A stretch of 64,000 nucleotides of DNA from Clarkia xantiana subsp. parviflora (GCA_036873135.1 JAPTYO010000007.1:3144763-3208762); one strand, 5' to 3'; positions 1-13,914 are shown, numbered from the stretch's first letter. Notes: generated by a model not told the origin, from the sequence alone. Translations and numbers: made by a program.

Positions 1-667
1 AGACGAGGAGCTGACAAAGCACGGGGCCCGCCGGATAATCAGGACAATAAATTAAAGTGAATGGGAATGGGGGGCGGGACCCACTGGAGTCCACGACCGA
101 GCTGGCTCAACATCCAAGGTCCTTGTCTCTCGGCTCCACGCCCATTGGCCGGGTACCACGCTGTCTTTATTTTGCACTTTATTATTAAATTTTCGCCCCC
201 ACAAAATTTACTTTATATTTTATTCCAAAAAAAATATGTATCTTTTTTGAATGACTCCAATTCCAATCAAATCCGTCGAAATTGCTTTTGCCACGTAAGG
301 GAATAGCAAAAGTTTTATCATCTTATTCATAATATTATTATTAATGACGTAATGTACATGAAGATGGTAGGGAGAGAATCCAATTTTTATTTCATAAAAA
401 AACTAAACAATTTTACCCATGAAAAGCAAAAGTTACAGAGAAAGAGTAAATTGTCATTCATCTTTAAAAAAAAAAAAAATCATTTAACTAGATTAAATTA
501 AATAATAACACCGGCTAGAAGTAATACTTTTAAAATTCAAAATTAATGTTAAATTTATTGTTACGAGTTTAAAATGCTTTAAAAATATGTAATTAAATAA
601 GATTTTATTTATTATGTATGAATATTTATTTTAATATTATATTATTCATAATTAAAGTGTGAAAAAA

Positions 668-669
<2 letters not shown>

Positions 670-693
<24 letters not shown>
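670..693. repeat. AT dinucleotide microsatellite
   Basis: An uninterrupted run of about 11-12 TA units. Similar short AT runs occur at about 12282-12303, 13496-13513, 38132-38156 and 58702-58721. Confidence 0.9.
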
Positions 694-698
<5 letters not shown>

Positions 699-867
699 TT
701 TATAATTAAAGAGTTGTAAATTTTAGGACATTGAAAACTATTTTTAATATAAAAATCAATATTAATAATTTTCTACTTAAGTTTGACTTAACTACAAAAG
801 AAAACTAACCAGTTCTTATTTTCTAATAATTGTTTACTCGAATATTTAATTTATATAAGCAAAGTGC

Positions 868-1190
868 TATATTTGTTACAATTTATATCAAACTGGATAA
901 AAAGTCAGCACGTTTCAACAACGTGGAGTCTTTAAATGTGTACCCAATATAGTTTCAGCAATAAATTGAAATAATTGCAGCGAAATACTTTCAATTGTAC
1001 TTTGAATTGAGACTTAACCCAATTTCAGCGATGTCTTTCCATTCAACGTCCAATTGATTGTGTTATGTTCAATTTTTTCAAATTTTTAGTTAATCTATCT
1101 TAAGTACACATAAAAAAAAATCTCACGTGACCAATATTTGTTTCAATTATATACAATTCGATGAAAATCATTACGGACGTAGCAATTTGC
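868..1190. repeat. Decayed foldback-type repeat
   Basis: This stretch shares several words with the inverted-repeat sequence at 7629-7968: a TTACAA...TATATCAAA-TGGAT word at its left, a CAATTG-rich middle, a TCACGTGACC word and a GCAATTTGCTA word at its right. It looks like an older relative of the same non-coding element. Arms are too diverged to set exact ends. Confidence 0.4.
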
Positions 1191-2219
1191 TAAAAATTAT
1201 AAATTCAAGAAGACAATTTTTAAAAACTCGAGTAGCGATGTGTAATTTGACTACCCATCAAGTTGTGATTTTGTTATTAACCCTAACATAATAATACATA
1301 TACGTTTTGGCTGTGTAGAATATATGTATACGCATTCGTTGACCTTTCGCATGCCAAGTAAGACATACTTCTTTTACTTTTGAAGCAAATGCTAATGCTG
1401 ACTTTAAGACTAACTTGTATTCAAACTAGAGCTATTCATCAATTGTCATTCTTCCTTAGTTAGGTTACGTCATCATTTGTATATAGACCTTTACAAACTA
1501 CTTCTTTTAAGAAATTATTATTAAGTTAATTTTTTAAATTATTTTACTTTGGGGAGGCTATAGCAAGTCGAAGGAAGACTGAGAAATGCATTATTAAATT
1601 TTCAGAAAAAAAACGATACATTAGTAAGTTTTTTTATTATATTTAGCTCTATCTTCTTTCGTGGACCAAATTAAACCAAGTTCTAATGGAGAATAAAATA
1701 TTTTGGCAAGCAAAGGCTAACAAAAGAATCCACGTCCATGTGTTGAAATAGTGTGCCGTTAAAATGATAAAAAAATTGACGAAGGGGACATTTGGGTCCC
1801 ACAGGCTAGACAGCAGAGCATCCAATTATTAATTACGTTCTACGTGGCTGTTGAATAATGTGCCTCGAAAGGTCCACCATTTTTTTATCCTTAACGCATA
1901 GGTGGAGGTTCAATTATTTAATTACCAGTATCAATAATTAGTGATTTGAAAAAATGTAAAGCAGTTATAACATTTTTCTTTTACATTAACATCACTTTCT
2001 AGTTTCTAATAATAACTACCATAATCTAGAACTCGTTCTCAGTTCTCACCCATACGTTTTTTTAAAGATATATTCATATATCAGTTTTTTTTTAAAAAAA
2101 CAATGACCCTAAACAAACACGACAGGATATAATGAATATTTCAACTTTCAGTAACATTTTTATTGGCCGCTTTCCATGCTAGTATATATATGCTCTCGAA
2201 ATATGCATTCGAACAACTT

Positions 2220-2227
2220 TATAAATA
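2220..2227 (+). promoter_or_regulatory. TATA box upstream of a truncated signal-peptide ORF
   Basis: TATAAATA lies 77 bases before the ATG at 2304, allowing a leader of roughly 45-50 bases. The leader is rich in A and has a GAGAGAAAAAAA tract. An alternative TATATATA lies at about 2183-2190. Confidence 0.5.
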
Positions 2228-2303
2228 TGAACTAATTCGTCATTCGAGTACAATTTAGTAATATCACGAAGAATTCCAAACAGAGAGAAAAAAATCTGTA
2301 AAG

Positions 2304-2405
2304 ATGGGCAGCAACAATTCAACAATTGCATTCTTGTTTTTTATTTATTTATTTATTATTATACTAGTTATTAACGCGTGCGTTGCACGCGCATTGATCA
2401 TTTAA
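2304..2405 (+). pseudogene. Truncated secreted-protein gene start (signal peptide only)
   Basis: An ATG in a promoter-like context opens a 33-codon frame starting MGSNNSTIAF, followed by a strongly hydrophobic Leu/Ile/Phe stretch and a small-residue region (VINAC). This is a textbook signal peptide. The start resembles the MGS-N-terminal signal peptides of plant hybrid proline-rich/lipid-transfer-type proteins (DC2.15 type). That family link is inferred from the first residues only. No proline-rich or eight-cysteine part follows. The coding frame runs straight into a Helitron-like terminus at 2364, and the last 13 codons lie inside that element. The likeliest reading is a small secreted-protein gene broken by insertion. 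A de novo 33-residue ORF is the alternative. Confidence 0.4.
2364..2395 (-). mobile_element. Helitron-like 3' terminus
   Basis: Read on the minus strand, a GC-rich hairpin (GCGCGTGCAACGCACGCG) is followed by seven bases and then CTAG next to a T. This is the hallmark of plant Helitron 3' ends: a hairpin about 10 bases before CTRR, inserted before T. The element would extend rightward from 2364. I could not find its 5' TC end. Confidence 0.55.
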
Positions 2406-4013
2406 ATTTCAAGATATATAATCTATCTTAAATTTACTAATATTTATAATTAATCAAAGTAAATTATGGGCAAGTTGATTCGTTGTAAGAAACGAATATA
2501 TGTGATAGAGAAGAGCGACATCACGTAATTCAAAACATGAGAAAGAGAAGAGGATAATTAAGTAAAAAAATAACTAATGTCTTCAGTTACGGTACTAAGT
2601 TAGCCTTATAGTTAGATATATAAATGAGTTGGGTCGAGCATTACGTTGGTCATTAACGGCTCAATTGTATCTAACTCATCAACTTGAGGTGTCAAGAATG
2701 TAAACTTGTTCTTAACTACTTAGAGTCATCAATGAAAAAAATTGACCTATACAAACGTAATTATATACAATATCACAATACCAACAAAATTGATTTAACA
2801 TTAAAGATAAAATTAAATCACAAAAATATAAAGTTTAGACTTGTATTTACAAAAATATTTAGTTGACATTAATTAGGTTGTACACAATGTGATTGGATTA
2901 ACAAATAGAAGAACTAAATTAATAGTTTGAGTCCATAAATATTGGACGATGAGTAAAATGTTATTTGTACGAGGTCAAACTTCAAGAACAACATTTCACC
3001 CATATTTTGACTTGTTATATATATAATTTGGTAAGTGGCTGATCTATGTGATAGAAAAATCTCAACAGCCGAAACATATATCACTCGATCTATATAATTC
3101 GTTGAATTAAAAAAATTTACATGTATCCGAAATTTGAACGGAATGAGTATGATAGGGCTGACTTAAATTGATATGAATATTGGATTGTAAATTAATTATA
3201 ATTACTATGACATGCCGACTAAGCGACCTTAAAAAAATAACAAAATTTAAATAATGATTTAGTAATAATATTAAAGATAAATAAATGTATATCAAATATA
3301 GTAACGAATAAATTATTAATTTTATAAAATATAGGAATTAAATATAATATATTTTTTATTAATAAAATGAAAATGTGGCTAAGATGTCTATTGGGGGTGA
3401 GGACCCAACACAAATAATATATTGGTATATAGATAAATATACTGCGTTGTTTCATTTAAAAATAATATTTTCTAATTAATTGTGAGGAGTAGTTCCGGCT
3501 ATACGGGCTACCATAAATTTAGTTGTACCTAAAGATTGCCATATATTTATATGTATTTCTAAGCTTTCTTATCCCAAATTTATCAATTGGTTAGGAATCT
3601 TATCGTTGCAGATACCCGTTTGAAATTTGTCATTTTTTCTCTCCCTCGAACATTAAATAATTTATAAAAATCAAATTCACATAAAAAGTGTATATCATAA
3701 ACACATGTCTCAAATAGCACAAAATGAGTGGCGAAAAAGAATCTATATATATAAAATAAAGTATAAGACTACAAATCTAAGCAAACTGTTACAAGGTAGT
3801 TTCGAACGTTGTTCCAGACAAACACCAACGCACCGTATAAAACACCATAATTTAGTAATAAATATATGCACACTAACGAGATTTTACAACAATTCTAAAA
3901 TTCGAACCTAATTTACACATTAAATTCCGATGTATACACATTGTAAACATGTCAAATTAGGTAATGATGATTTGACGCAACAATTTCGGGGTTTGTTTGG
4001 TTTTGATGTTTAT
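2406..4013. other. Intergenic DNA, possibly Helitron interior
   Basis: AT-rich sequence without recognisable coding potential; open frames here are short and low in complexity. Part may be the body of the Helitron whose 3' end is at 2364. Confidence 0.4.
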
Positions 4014-4397
4014 TGCTTATGCTGGAATTTTTTACCTAAATGGAGATATATGAGGTTCAAAATACTTAAATGTAAAACCTTAGACATCAAATACTAAAAT
4101 GGGGTTCGGGGCACTTTCAAAGTGCCCCGAATACTGTTCACTGCCACATGGCAGCAGGGAAGTGTTCCCTACTGCTGCCACGTGGCTTCGGGGCACTTTC
4201 AAAGTGCCCCGACCACTGTTCACTGCCACATGGCAGCAGGGAAGTGTTTCCTACTGCTGCCACGTGGCAGTGAACAGTGTTCGGGGCACTTTCAAAGTGC
4301 CCCGAACCCTATTTTTGTATTTGATACCTAATGTTTTATATTTAAGTATTTCAAACCTCTTATATCCCTATTTAGGTAAAAAATTCCTTATGCTGCG
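4014..4397. mobile_element. Foldback element with palindromic tandem core
   Basis: Left arm (about 4014-4107) and right arm (about 4303-4397) are imperfect inverted copies, sharing GGAATTTTTTACCTAAAT near the outer ends. The core holds three copies of the perfect palindrome GGGGCACTTT-C-AAAGTGCCCC, at about 4107, 4189 and 4282. Between them are two ~55-base units made of CACTGCCACATGGCAGCAG and its near-inverse CTGCTGCCACGTGGC. Two overlapping open frames through the core are a by-product of GC content, not genes. Confidence 0.75.
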
Positions 4398-5160
4398 TCT
4401 ACATTGATTGATATATGAATGTGATTGTGTAATGTATTTTCCATACGTGGCATTAAGAATAAGACCGTTGGGCGTTTGTGTACAAAGAGGCTCCACTTAG
4501 AAATAAATATGACCACAAAGTAAAACAAGAGAGATTGGGGGACCAAAGTTTTAAATTCTTCTAAAATTATTATTATTGTTATAATACATATATGGGGCCT
4601 AGATATGAATCACGATGGCTTCCAATAAGTTGGGTAGTTGCTCATGCTGGTGTAATGCGCCACAAGTTTATATATTATATATAATAAATATATATATGTG
4701 TGCATTATTAGTATTACTATATAATATAATAGATATAAAGTAGAATCTATATAACAAACAATGTTGGAAAAAGGAGAAATTGTGGACTAAGAAATGTGTA
4801 AGCTAATGTGAGCTGGGAAACATGCGGCGTGAGATGTCAGAAGCATTGTTTAGTTTATGGGCATGCTTTGTTATCAATTAATTAATTGTTTATTATGATG
4901 TTAGGTAGTAACCTAATAATAATAATTAATACATAACATGTGCAAGAAGGGGAGAAACTAGTTGCATTTATTTTTCTTTTCATGTGGGGTATTTAGTATC
5001 AATAGAGCAGTATCAGTGCATCTTTATTTCACATTTGAAATAATTGTCAGTTGCAATAAGATAAAATACTAGTTATTAATATTTTTCTATTCTCGAAACT
5101 TTAAATTTCGAATCCGAAATTTCTAATTGCGGGTTAGTATGGTTTTAGTTGCATTTACTT
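4398..5160. other. Intergenic DNA, nothing recognised
   Basis: AT-rich, with short ATATAT runs near 4670-4700. No exon, RNA gene or clear repeat boundary seen. Confidence 0.5.
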
Positions 5161-5666
5161 AAGGGTTAACATGTCTTTTGGTCCATGATGTTCGACAACT
5201 TTTGAGTTTTGGCCAATGATGTTTTTTTTTACCTAGTTTTGGTACCATATGTTTGCAGATTTTTTCTAGTTTTGGTCTAACCGCTACATTCCGTCCATTT
5301 TTTGACATGTTCAAGTTACGTGATCCACTCTAAACTTTAAATTTAGTCCCTCTAATACTTTCTTAACTTTTTTTTTTTTTTATCAATTTAGTCCCGAAGT
5401 TTCAAAATTGACCCCAATTGGACAATAGGTCCAATTGAATTTTTGAAACTTCGGGACTAAATTGAACCAAAAAAAGGTTAGGAAAGTATTAGAGGGACTA
5501 AATTGAAAGTTTATGGTGGATCACGTGACATGTACATGTCAAAAAATGGACGGAATGTAACGTTAGACCAAAACTAGAAAAAATCTGCAAACATATGGTA
5601 CCAAAACTAGATAAAAAAAACCTAAAAGTTGTCAAACATCATGGACTAAAAGACCTGTTAGCCCTT
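5161..5666. mobile_element. Foldback MITE with ~230-base arms
   Basis: The two halves are near-complete inverted copies. The left end AAGGGTTAACATGTCTTTTG pairs with the right end read backwards (AAGGGCTAACAGGTCTTTTA). The arms meet around CCAATTGGACAATAGGTCCA near 5413-5432. Recurring words include GGTCCATGATGTT, ATTCCGTCCA and AATTTAGTCCC. The element at 20735-21182 is the same family. It is non-coding, and no convincing target duplication could be read. Confidence 0.8.
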
Positions 5667-7628
5667 TAGTTATAGGCCTTACAAAAGCGACTACTTCAAA
5701 CATAAATATATTTTAAGGTCTTTTTCTTCAGAGAAACCTTCCAAATACCAAGTACCAGGTTTAAGTCTTTGCAGGGAACTTTTGTTCTTTCCCTACTATT
5801 GGCTTAGCCAAGTGCTTAAGTACCAACTCGCTATGTTGGTCAAAAGAATATATAATTTATCATATTGATCAAATCATAAACGTGGTTAAAAGCATCATGC
5901 CCACGTGCGAACCCTTTCTAGGCGGCTTTTTGTGGAATAACGTTACCTGAAATATGTACTTTGAAAGAGTCCAATCCGCAGTTGTCCTTGATACAAGTTG
6001 AAAAGGCTAGATCATGTGATAGGTTGGATCATGATAAGTGTGGCCCAACACTAAGAAAATACTGGGCCGATAAATAATTTTAAAAAACCTCTAAAGGCTC
6101 AATTAGTAGTCCTCAAACTAACAACACACGCGTCTTTTCTTATCCTCAAAGGCTCCAACCCTTATGTAGGCTCAAACCCATTTAAAATTGGTTGATATAG
6201 TGGGCATTTTATTCTTTTTTTAATAGGAAATAAAATTTTAATAAAATTGAAACTTTAGACGTTTCATATCAATATGTTAAGTCTATATATCAAAATCTTA
6301 TATGAAGCAAACTTCAGTATCAAAATTTCATATGAGTCAAACTTCAGACACTTTATAGGTCTTTAACTCTATTATAATGTATTTGCTTAGAGCCTAAAAT
6401 GGTTTACACGTATTTGCAACGAGTTAATCTATAAGTGCTAAAGTACTGATTATTAAGGTTTTTCATTCTTAAAATTTCAATATGAAATCTCTAATTAAAA
6501 AATGGAACGTTGAAATAATATATCGTATATATTTTGATGTTAAAAAAAAAAAAAAAAACTCCGTTAACTTGCTTCTGTATGTTGAGTCGGTCATGTGAAT
6601 GGTTGACTTTGAGTGCGGGATGCATAGGTCTCCAGTAATCAAATACATCTGTAATTCTGCGTCGCGCAAAAGTTATGTGGTTGACTAAATAAACAACACT
6701 GCATATTACTCTTATAATCTTATTCTAAGTACGTGCATACTACCAAAAAAACAAAGTACGTGCATACAGTTCATTATATATATATATATATATATTAAAA
6801 AAAAAACTTTGAAGAGATTCTACTCATATCATATATTGTAGTATACGTAGTTATTATTATTAAGAAAAACATACTGCCAAAATGTGGCCAAAATAAATAT
6901 GGGCACATACATTTGACTTAAAGTTGTTTATTCATTCATATGTAAATTTAAACCTTTATTTAATCACCATACTTGCCTCACTATGAGCTTCTCCTAATAT
7001 ATTATTGGATTGGATCAAATCTTCATCTCCTTCAGAATATATAAGCATGTGCGTGGTGTTATATGGATAGAGGAAAGAATGAAAATATATTCGTATAGCT
7101 TTGTTTTCAAAGGTCAAACTCCATGTGCTATTTAATTCCTTCTCACTAAATAAACTTTATATAGCTGGTATTTAGGTTTAAGAGTCTTTTAAAATATTAT
7201 ATATCTTGAATTGCTATGTAATAAATTCATTACTACAAAACTTTTGCATTTTTGCTTTCATAATTTTAGGTCAGATATGTTGTAGTTAAGATTCTCTTGA
7301 AGAGTCGTATTTTTAGTAGGATTCAAATTTTAGTGTCCGTTTAAGAATGGCATGCAAACTTTACTACATGGTCCAACCCAATTTTAGTATGTAATAAATG
7401 ATTGATATGCATAATGGTTTGGAAAAATAAAAGATTTAAACCTAAATATTGTTAGAGTAGTGTTGATATTTTAATTACTGAGAGTATAAATGGTTTCAGT
7501 AACTTGCTAAAATGTTTTGCATGTTATATACATTAGGGTCGATGACCAAATTGCTGTATGAATTTTGATTCATTTACAAATCGGTACCCGGATTTTGATC
7601 TAAATTTTTTTATTTGAAATTTCAATTT
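5667..7628. other. Intergenic DNA, nothing recognised
   Basis: AT-rich sequence with an AT run at about 6776-6795 and poly-A tracts. No supported gene or RNA. Confidence 0.5.
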
Positions 7629-7968
7629 CTAAGCAAATTGTCACATCTATACTTTACATCAAATTGGATAGAAATAGATCGTGTTCTGGTCACATGAGGT
7701 ATTTTGATGAGAACCCGAGATGGATTCATGACTAAAAAATAAAAAATAACATCGAAATATACATTCAATTGGACATTCAATTGAAAGCTACCGTAGGATT
7801 TTGAGAGGTCAAATTTAACGTCCAATTGAATGAATTTCGCTACAATCTTTACAAACATTGTATAATTCATCTTATATGTACACAATCAAAAGATCCACGT
7901 GACTGAAAATGCTCATTTTTTTAATCCAATTTGATATAACTTGTAACAAGTGTGGCAATTTGCTTAGA
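7629..7968. repeat. Inverted-repeat (foldback-like) element
   Basis: CTAAGCAAATTGTCACA at the left is mirrored by CTAAGCAAATTGCCACAC read on the opposite strand at about 7950-7968; a ATCAAATTGGAT word follows in both arms. The middle contains CAATTGGAC and its inverse. Related to the decayed copy at 868-1190. Confidence 0.55.
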
Positions 7969-8559
7969 AAACGAAAATTCTGATAGGCAATTAAAAAAAA
8001 AAAACTAAAATTCAATAAAGATTTATAAATGATTCAAAGTTTTAGTAACGATCTGGGTTATTAACCATATTCCTTAGGAATATGATTCTATTTTTTTAAT
8101 AGTGTATTTCTTAAACTTAAGAATTAAAGCACGCGTAACGCCATTACATGTATTTGCTTTTGCTTATAACCAAGGCATATATTCCATTACACAACTAATG
8201 CAAATTGCTTTTTGGGTGATTTTTGGTGGTTTGATATAATAAAATATGTTTAAAGAATAGAATTAAGTAAAATTATTGAAGAATATGAATTATTTGACAA
8301 AATTTAACTGTATGCTTAAAGTGTACACAAATTTCTTATGTGTCAACTTTACTAAAAAACCACAATGATTTTTTTTTCATATTAATTAAAAGTGTCATAT
8401 ACGTCTTTTATGTGTATTTGAGAAATAGATAATGGTTTTACTTAACCTATAAGTAGGTCTCCAATGGTTTGCAAAAGTAAGTTTTTTCGGACAAACTTCC
8501 AGTATTTTCGAGGTATAATATGAGCAAGGTACTTATTGAAATTGATGATGATGTTAATG

Positions 8560-9170
8560 CTCCAATCAACTTGATATTTTGGTTCTTAAATATCTGTACC
8601 ACCAACCATCTTTCTTGACAGCCTCATGGAAGACGTCGTTTTCACCGATAATTCGGTGATCCAACCACCCAAATAAACAACACCAGCCATGTTAGGCCTC
8701 CAAATGCATAATTTCACATTTGATTCAAATATAAGAACCAAATCTACTCCATAAACGCTTAGATCTACCCGATCTGAAAGCATACTTCACATAAATAATG
8801 TCTAAAACCAACCGATCGACTTTGAAAATTTGTTTAGTGCTGCCAATAACCTCGATAGATAGTCGTCAGACGCAAGATTCCTATACGGAAAGACGAAGAG
8901 TCTCCATAAAAAGATGAATAACTCTAAAGATGAAAAGACGAAAATAAAACTGTAGGAATCCTTCACCCTGAACAATTGTCCTAGGACAAAAATCTAAACT
9001 ACTCAAAAGAAATTTATTAAAAAGATTATACCGGGCGCGGCCGTAAAAAAACGACCAAACCAGTGACTAGAGAGGATTGTTGAAGGAGGCGTCTAGAATT
9101 TTTGGAGGAGAGCGGCGGCTCTAGGGTTTTTTTTTACGAGAGCAGCGGCTTAGCTACCTAGGATGGTATG
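8560..9170. other. GC-richer unassigned block
   Basis: Base composition rises here and the block has purine-rich AGACGAAGAG-type words plus AGCGGCGGCTCTAGGG near its right end. Read on the minus strand this resembles a 5' untranslated region (AACCCTAGAGCCGCC...). A 65-codon minus-strand frame (8586-8783) has no family I recognise. It could be a LINE 5' region or the leader of a decayed gene. I cannot decide. Confidence 0.3.
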
Positions 9171-10890
9171 GTATGGTTGGTCATGATATATTATGATATA
9201 GCTAGGTTAATTACCGTTATGAGCTATAATTTTAATTGAAGTTTCTAGATAAATTGTCCTATAATTAATGATTGGGAAGCAAAGTTCATCTCAAGTTACG
9301 CACCAATCTTCAATGCATATTATTATTATTAATTATTATATAATTAAATAAGAAAAAACGTAATATATAGTTGTGTGCTGCTCCAAATGAGAGCCCCTCC
9401 TAATTAGCCTCGCCTCGTGTAAAATAAACAATAATACGTCAAGTATTGAAAATAATATTATATTATGAAAAAGTTGAAGTTGGAACGCATCATATACCAT
9501 GTCGTAAACACTATAAACTACAAATATATCGTGCAGAGAAGATATAAATCGCATATTTCCTAGCTAGCACTAAACCCTAGATTATATATATTATATATAG
9601 GGATTATTAAATGAAAGAAGATGTGAGATTATTAATGAGTTTAAATAACGGGACCCAAAATGCTCCTCGTTGTCGTTGGTATTTAGTAGTATGGGGAAAA
9701 TCACTTAATTAAAAACAACTGATCAAGACACAACACAACTACCTACACTGCAGCATTTACTCTCCCTATTTAAGACATTTATACTTCGGTAGGTAACCTC
9801 ACCACACATTTATCACTAACCACATATATATACGTACATCAATTCATTCATATCTATATATAATATATGATCATCTCCACTATATAATATAATATAGGTT
9901 TCCTTGCAATATCGTTTCTGTTTTTTTTTTAATCTATTATTATTTTATTATAATAAACATATATAATGTGTATCATTAATGTCAGTCTTGTTTTACTTGC
10001 TATTTTTCATATTAAAACATTGTTTGTTATGTCTATTCATGACATGTTATATATATTCGAGATCGTGTCAAAACTAAATAGCTATTCAGCAACACCTCAC
10101 AATTAAAGATATGTGGTAGTAGCCATTATAAATAAATCTAATAACTACATTAGTTAGCACTAATGAAATCTATCATCTAACTATATATAGCTAGTAAATA
10201 CTAAACCTAACACCAACTATTTGCTCATCTTCTTCAGTCAAACGGGTAATACAATAATTGTTGTAGTTTCAACTGCAATTTGCAACCGTTTTACATAATT
10301 TTTGAAACTCTGTTAATATTTAAAATGTTGCATTTGGCTTTTTTTTTGTTGCAATGTCTTCATTGATATATAAGGAAGGATCAAGTCCTTTTATTAGGAA
10401 CAAATAACCACCCAAAAGTTGTTAAACTAATTTTTTTGGCCAAATGTTAAATATGAAAATTCAATAAATTATGGATATTAGTATTTGCTTTCTTTTATTA
10501 TCGATACACTATACACTGTATTTTATCAGAGCTTAGTGACTTGTTATTATATATATTAATTATATTTATTTTAAAGCGCACCACATCTTAAAATTCCTAT
10601 ATACGTACGCCAATATTGGTAAATAAAACCGTGATCCTAGAAACGAACCGAAAACGAATTCCATAGGAGACACAACTTTGATGAACGCGTTAATATGAAA
10701 TTGAGAAAACAATTTTGAAAACATAATAAAGAAGTTATTTTATTTTGCTATCCTAGAAATATGAATTTAGAATTTTAAGATTACTAGACAATCCATACCT
10801 GATTTTTGTATGACGAAGCCTCAACACTTCTGCATGTACCAGGAAAACCAACCGTTCAAATCTCTCTCTCTCTTACTAAATAACAAAATT
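9171..10890. other. Intergenic DNA upstream of the ATL4-type gene
   Basis: AT-rich. A promoter-like patch with CTCCCTATTTAAG near 9761-9775 is followed by a C/A-rich leader-like stretch to about 9865, but the first ATG (9866) opens only six codons. No miRNA of the common plant families is recognisable. Confidence 0.4.
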
Positions 10891-10898
10891 AGTACGAC

Positions 10899-10905
10899 TA
10901 TATAG
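10899..10905 (+). promoter_or_regulatory. TATA box of the ATL4-type gene
   Basis: TATATAG lies 62 bases upstream of the ATG at 10961. The inferred leader carries a CT-rich tract (CTCTCTTTCTCTCTCT, about 10937-10952), common in plant 5' leaders. Confidence 0.55.
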
Positions 10906-10933
10906 CATTATATATTCACTCCAATCCATATAA

Positions 10934-11953
<1,020 letters not shown>

Positions 11954-12271
11954 CGAATATTGTGAGATCGTAAATATTATTTTTCACTTTTAATTTTTGG
12001 CATAAGTAATTAATAGTACAATTCTTTAGTATTTTCACTATTTCATTTTCAACATTTTATATATTTGTTTTAATTTTATATTTCTTTTAAGTATGGTAGG
12101 AAACTAAATTTCCTCATAAATAAAATTGGTCCATGTTTGACTCTAGAAAATAATTTTGTTTGGATCTAACAATAGAAAACTCTTCTTAATATGTATCACA
12201 TGGCGCATCCGACCATTCTAAACTTTAAAATATTGTAAAAAATTGCATTATTAAATAATATTTTATATATA

Positions 12272-12312
<41 letters not shown>

Positions 12313-13900
12313 TTCTTTCAATTTACTGTAAATATTTACTATTGAAAATCATAATAAAGTAGTTCTAACTCATAACTTATTTTAATTCTAGTTTATTCTG
12401 ATTATTAACGATGGGAAAATGGATATAATGACTGAATGACATATAATATTATAAGTTTTTAACTTATACGGTAATAAATTAATCAATAATAAAATAATAA
12501 AATACATATGTTCTTTTAATATAATTAACTAATTTAAAGATAAATTTTCGTAAAAATACATATTAATAATATTTTATATATTAAGTTTTCTTTTAATTAT
12601 AATCCTGCGCAAAACGCAATCAATAGCTAGTTACATATAGAGTTATATTATATATGGAACCAATAATATTTTTAGTATGGACTTCATCAATAAATCATCA
12701 TATATGTTAAGAGAGTAGTAATTTGGTTTGGAATAAAGAATGTTCTAATTGAATTTAATAATCTCTATTTTCCTCTCAAAGAATTTCTGCTATTACTTAT
12801 TTGTTTATTATTATTTTGTCGTCGGTTATTTGCCAGCTCCACTCTAGCTATCAAGCAACTATAGAGAAATTAGCAATCTGTGTGAGTCACGGACCTCGTG
12901 AGTTCATGACCTTCGTTGCTTGTCTTGTACTGACTTTTCTAGTATTATATATAGATTTGCTTTTACAATTTCAAGTTAAGATTAAGGTTAAACCTACTCC
13001 TTGATGTGATATTTTTTAAGTCGAATTCAATCTCGTTTATTATATGGAAATCTCGCATCTCTTTGGTTCAGGAGTATATTATTATTATGTAAAATTATGA
13101 ACTATCACTAGTCAAATAGTGAATTAAGTTTCAACTGTAATTGATTCCACTGCTAATAGTGTATGTATTTTTTTTTTTTTTTATCTACTTACAGTTTTAT
13201 CAAATCTATTTGTGGCCTGAGACTAAAACTAACAAACAAAACAAAATTGGAATCCCTGGATACTCGATTAAAAGTATTTACTAGGGAATTGAATGTTAGT
13301 GTTTATCGAGCCGGACTCTTAACTATTCTAAATTGGTAGTAATGTTACGTCCGTCAACACATGTATTAATTGTTCAAATGTATGATGTGTTCACAAAATA
13401 AACAAGAAAGTCCGAACATCACGTAGGACGAGATGAGACTAGTATCGTTTTTATAGAAAAATGAAAATGTATATTATCTTATTTAGGGTTGAATTATATA
13501 TATATATATATATAATATAGATAATAAATAAAAAAACATAATTTATATGTATGTTTAATATAACTTAATAAGCACATGTAATAAAATATATTTTCTGATA
13601 TATTTTATTCCTTAATAGTTCATACTAGCTCATTCCTTACAAAAAAAAAAAAAAAACAAATGGGAACAGGATATATAGTGCAACATCTATAGAAGTTATA
13701 GTGCAATTTTCCATCGAAGGAAAATGTTGGGTTGAAATAAGCTATTCCACTACCCTAACCCATTTCAAGCCCATTAAGCAGTCAATTTCGGCCTGAAAAC
13801 GGCCTTAACCATTCGGCCTACATTCGGAATATCCATTCAGCACCCAAAAACTGCAGTTGAAGCATTCATTCATTCACTTCTATACCTATTTTTTGTTCCT
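11954..13900. other. Intergenic DNA 3' of the ATL4-type gene
   Basis: Strongly AT-rich, with a TA microsatellite near 12282-12303 and another near 13496. No gene supported. The last ~100 bases before 13900 probably include the 3' untranslated region of the minus-strand gene that follows. Confidence 0.5.
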
Positions 13901-13914
13901 CACATTCACTCTAA

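Larger units (their letters stand above)
1..2170. other. Intergenic DNA, no gene recognised
   Basis: The first ~180 bases are clearly GC-richer than the rest, with a CCAAT-type box (CCCATTGGCC, 140-149), and could be the flank or promoter of a gene beyond the left edge. The remainder is AT-rich with stop codons in every frame. I see no exon-like stretch. It holds an AT microsatellite and a decayed inverted-repeat sequence, listed separately. Confidence 0.5.
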
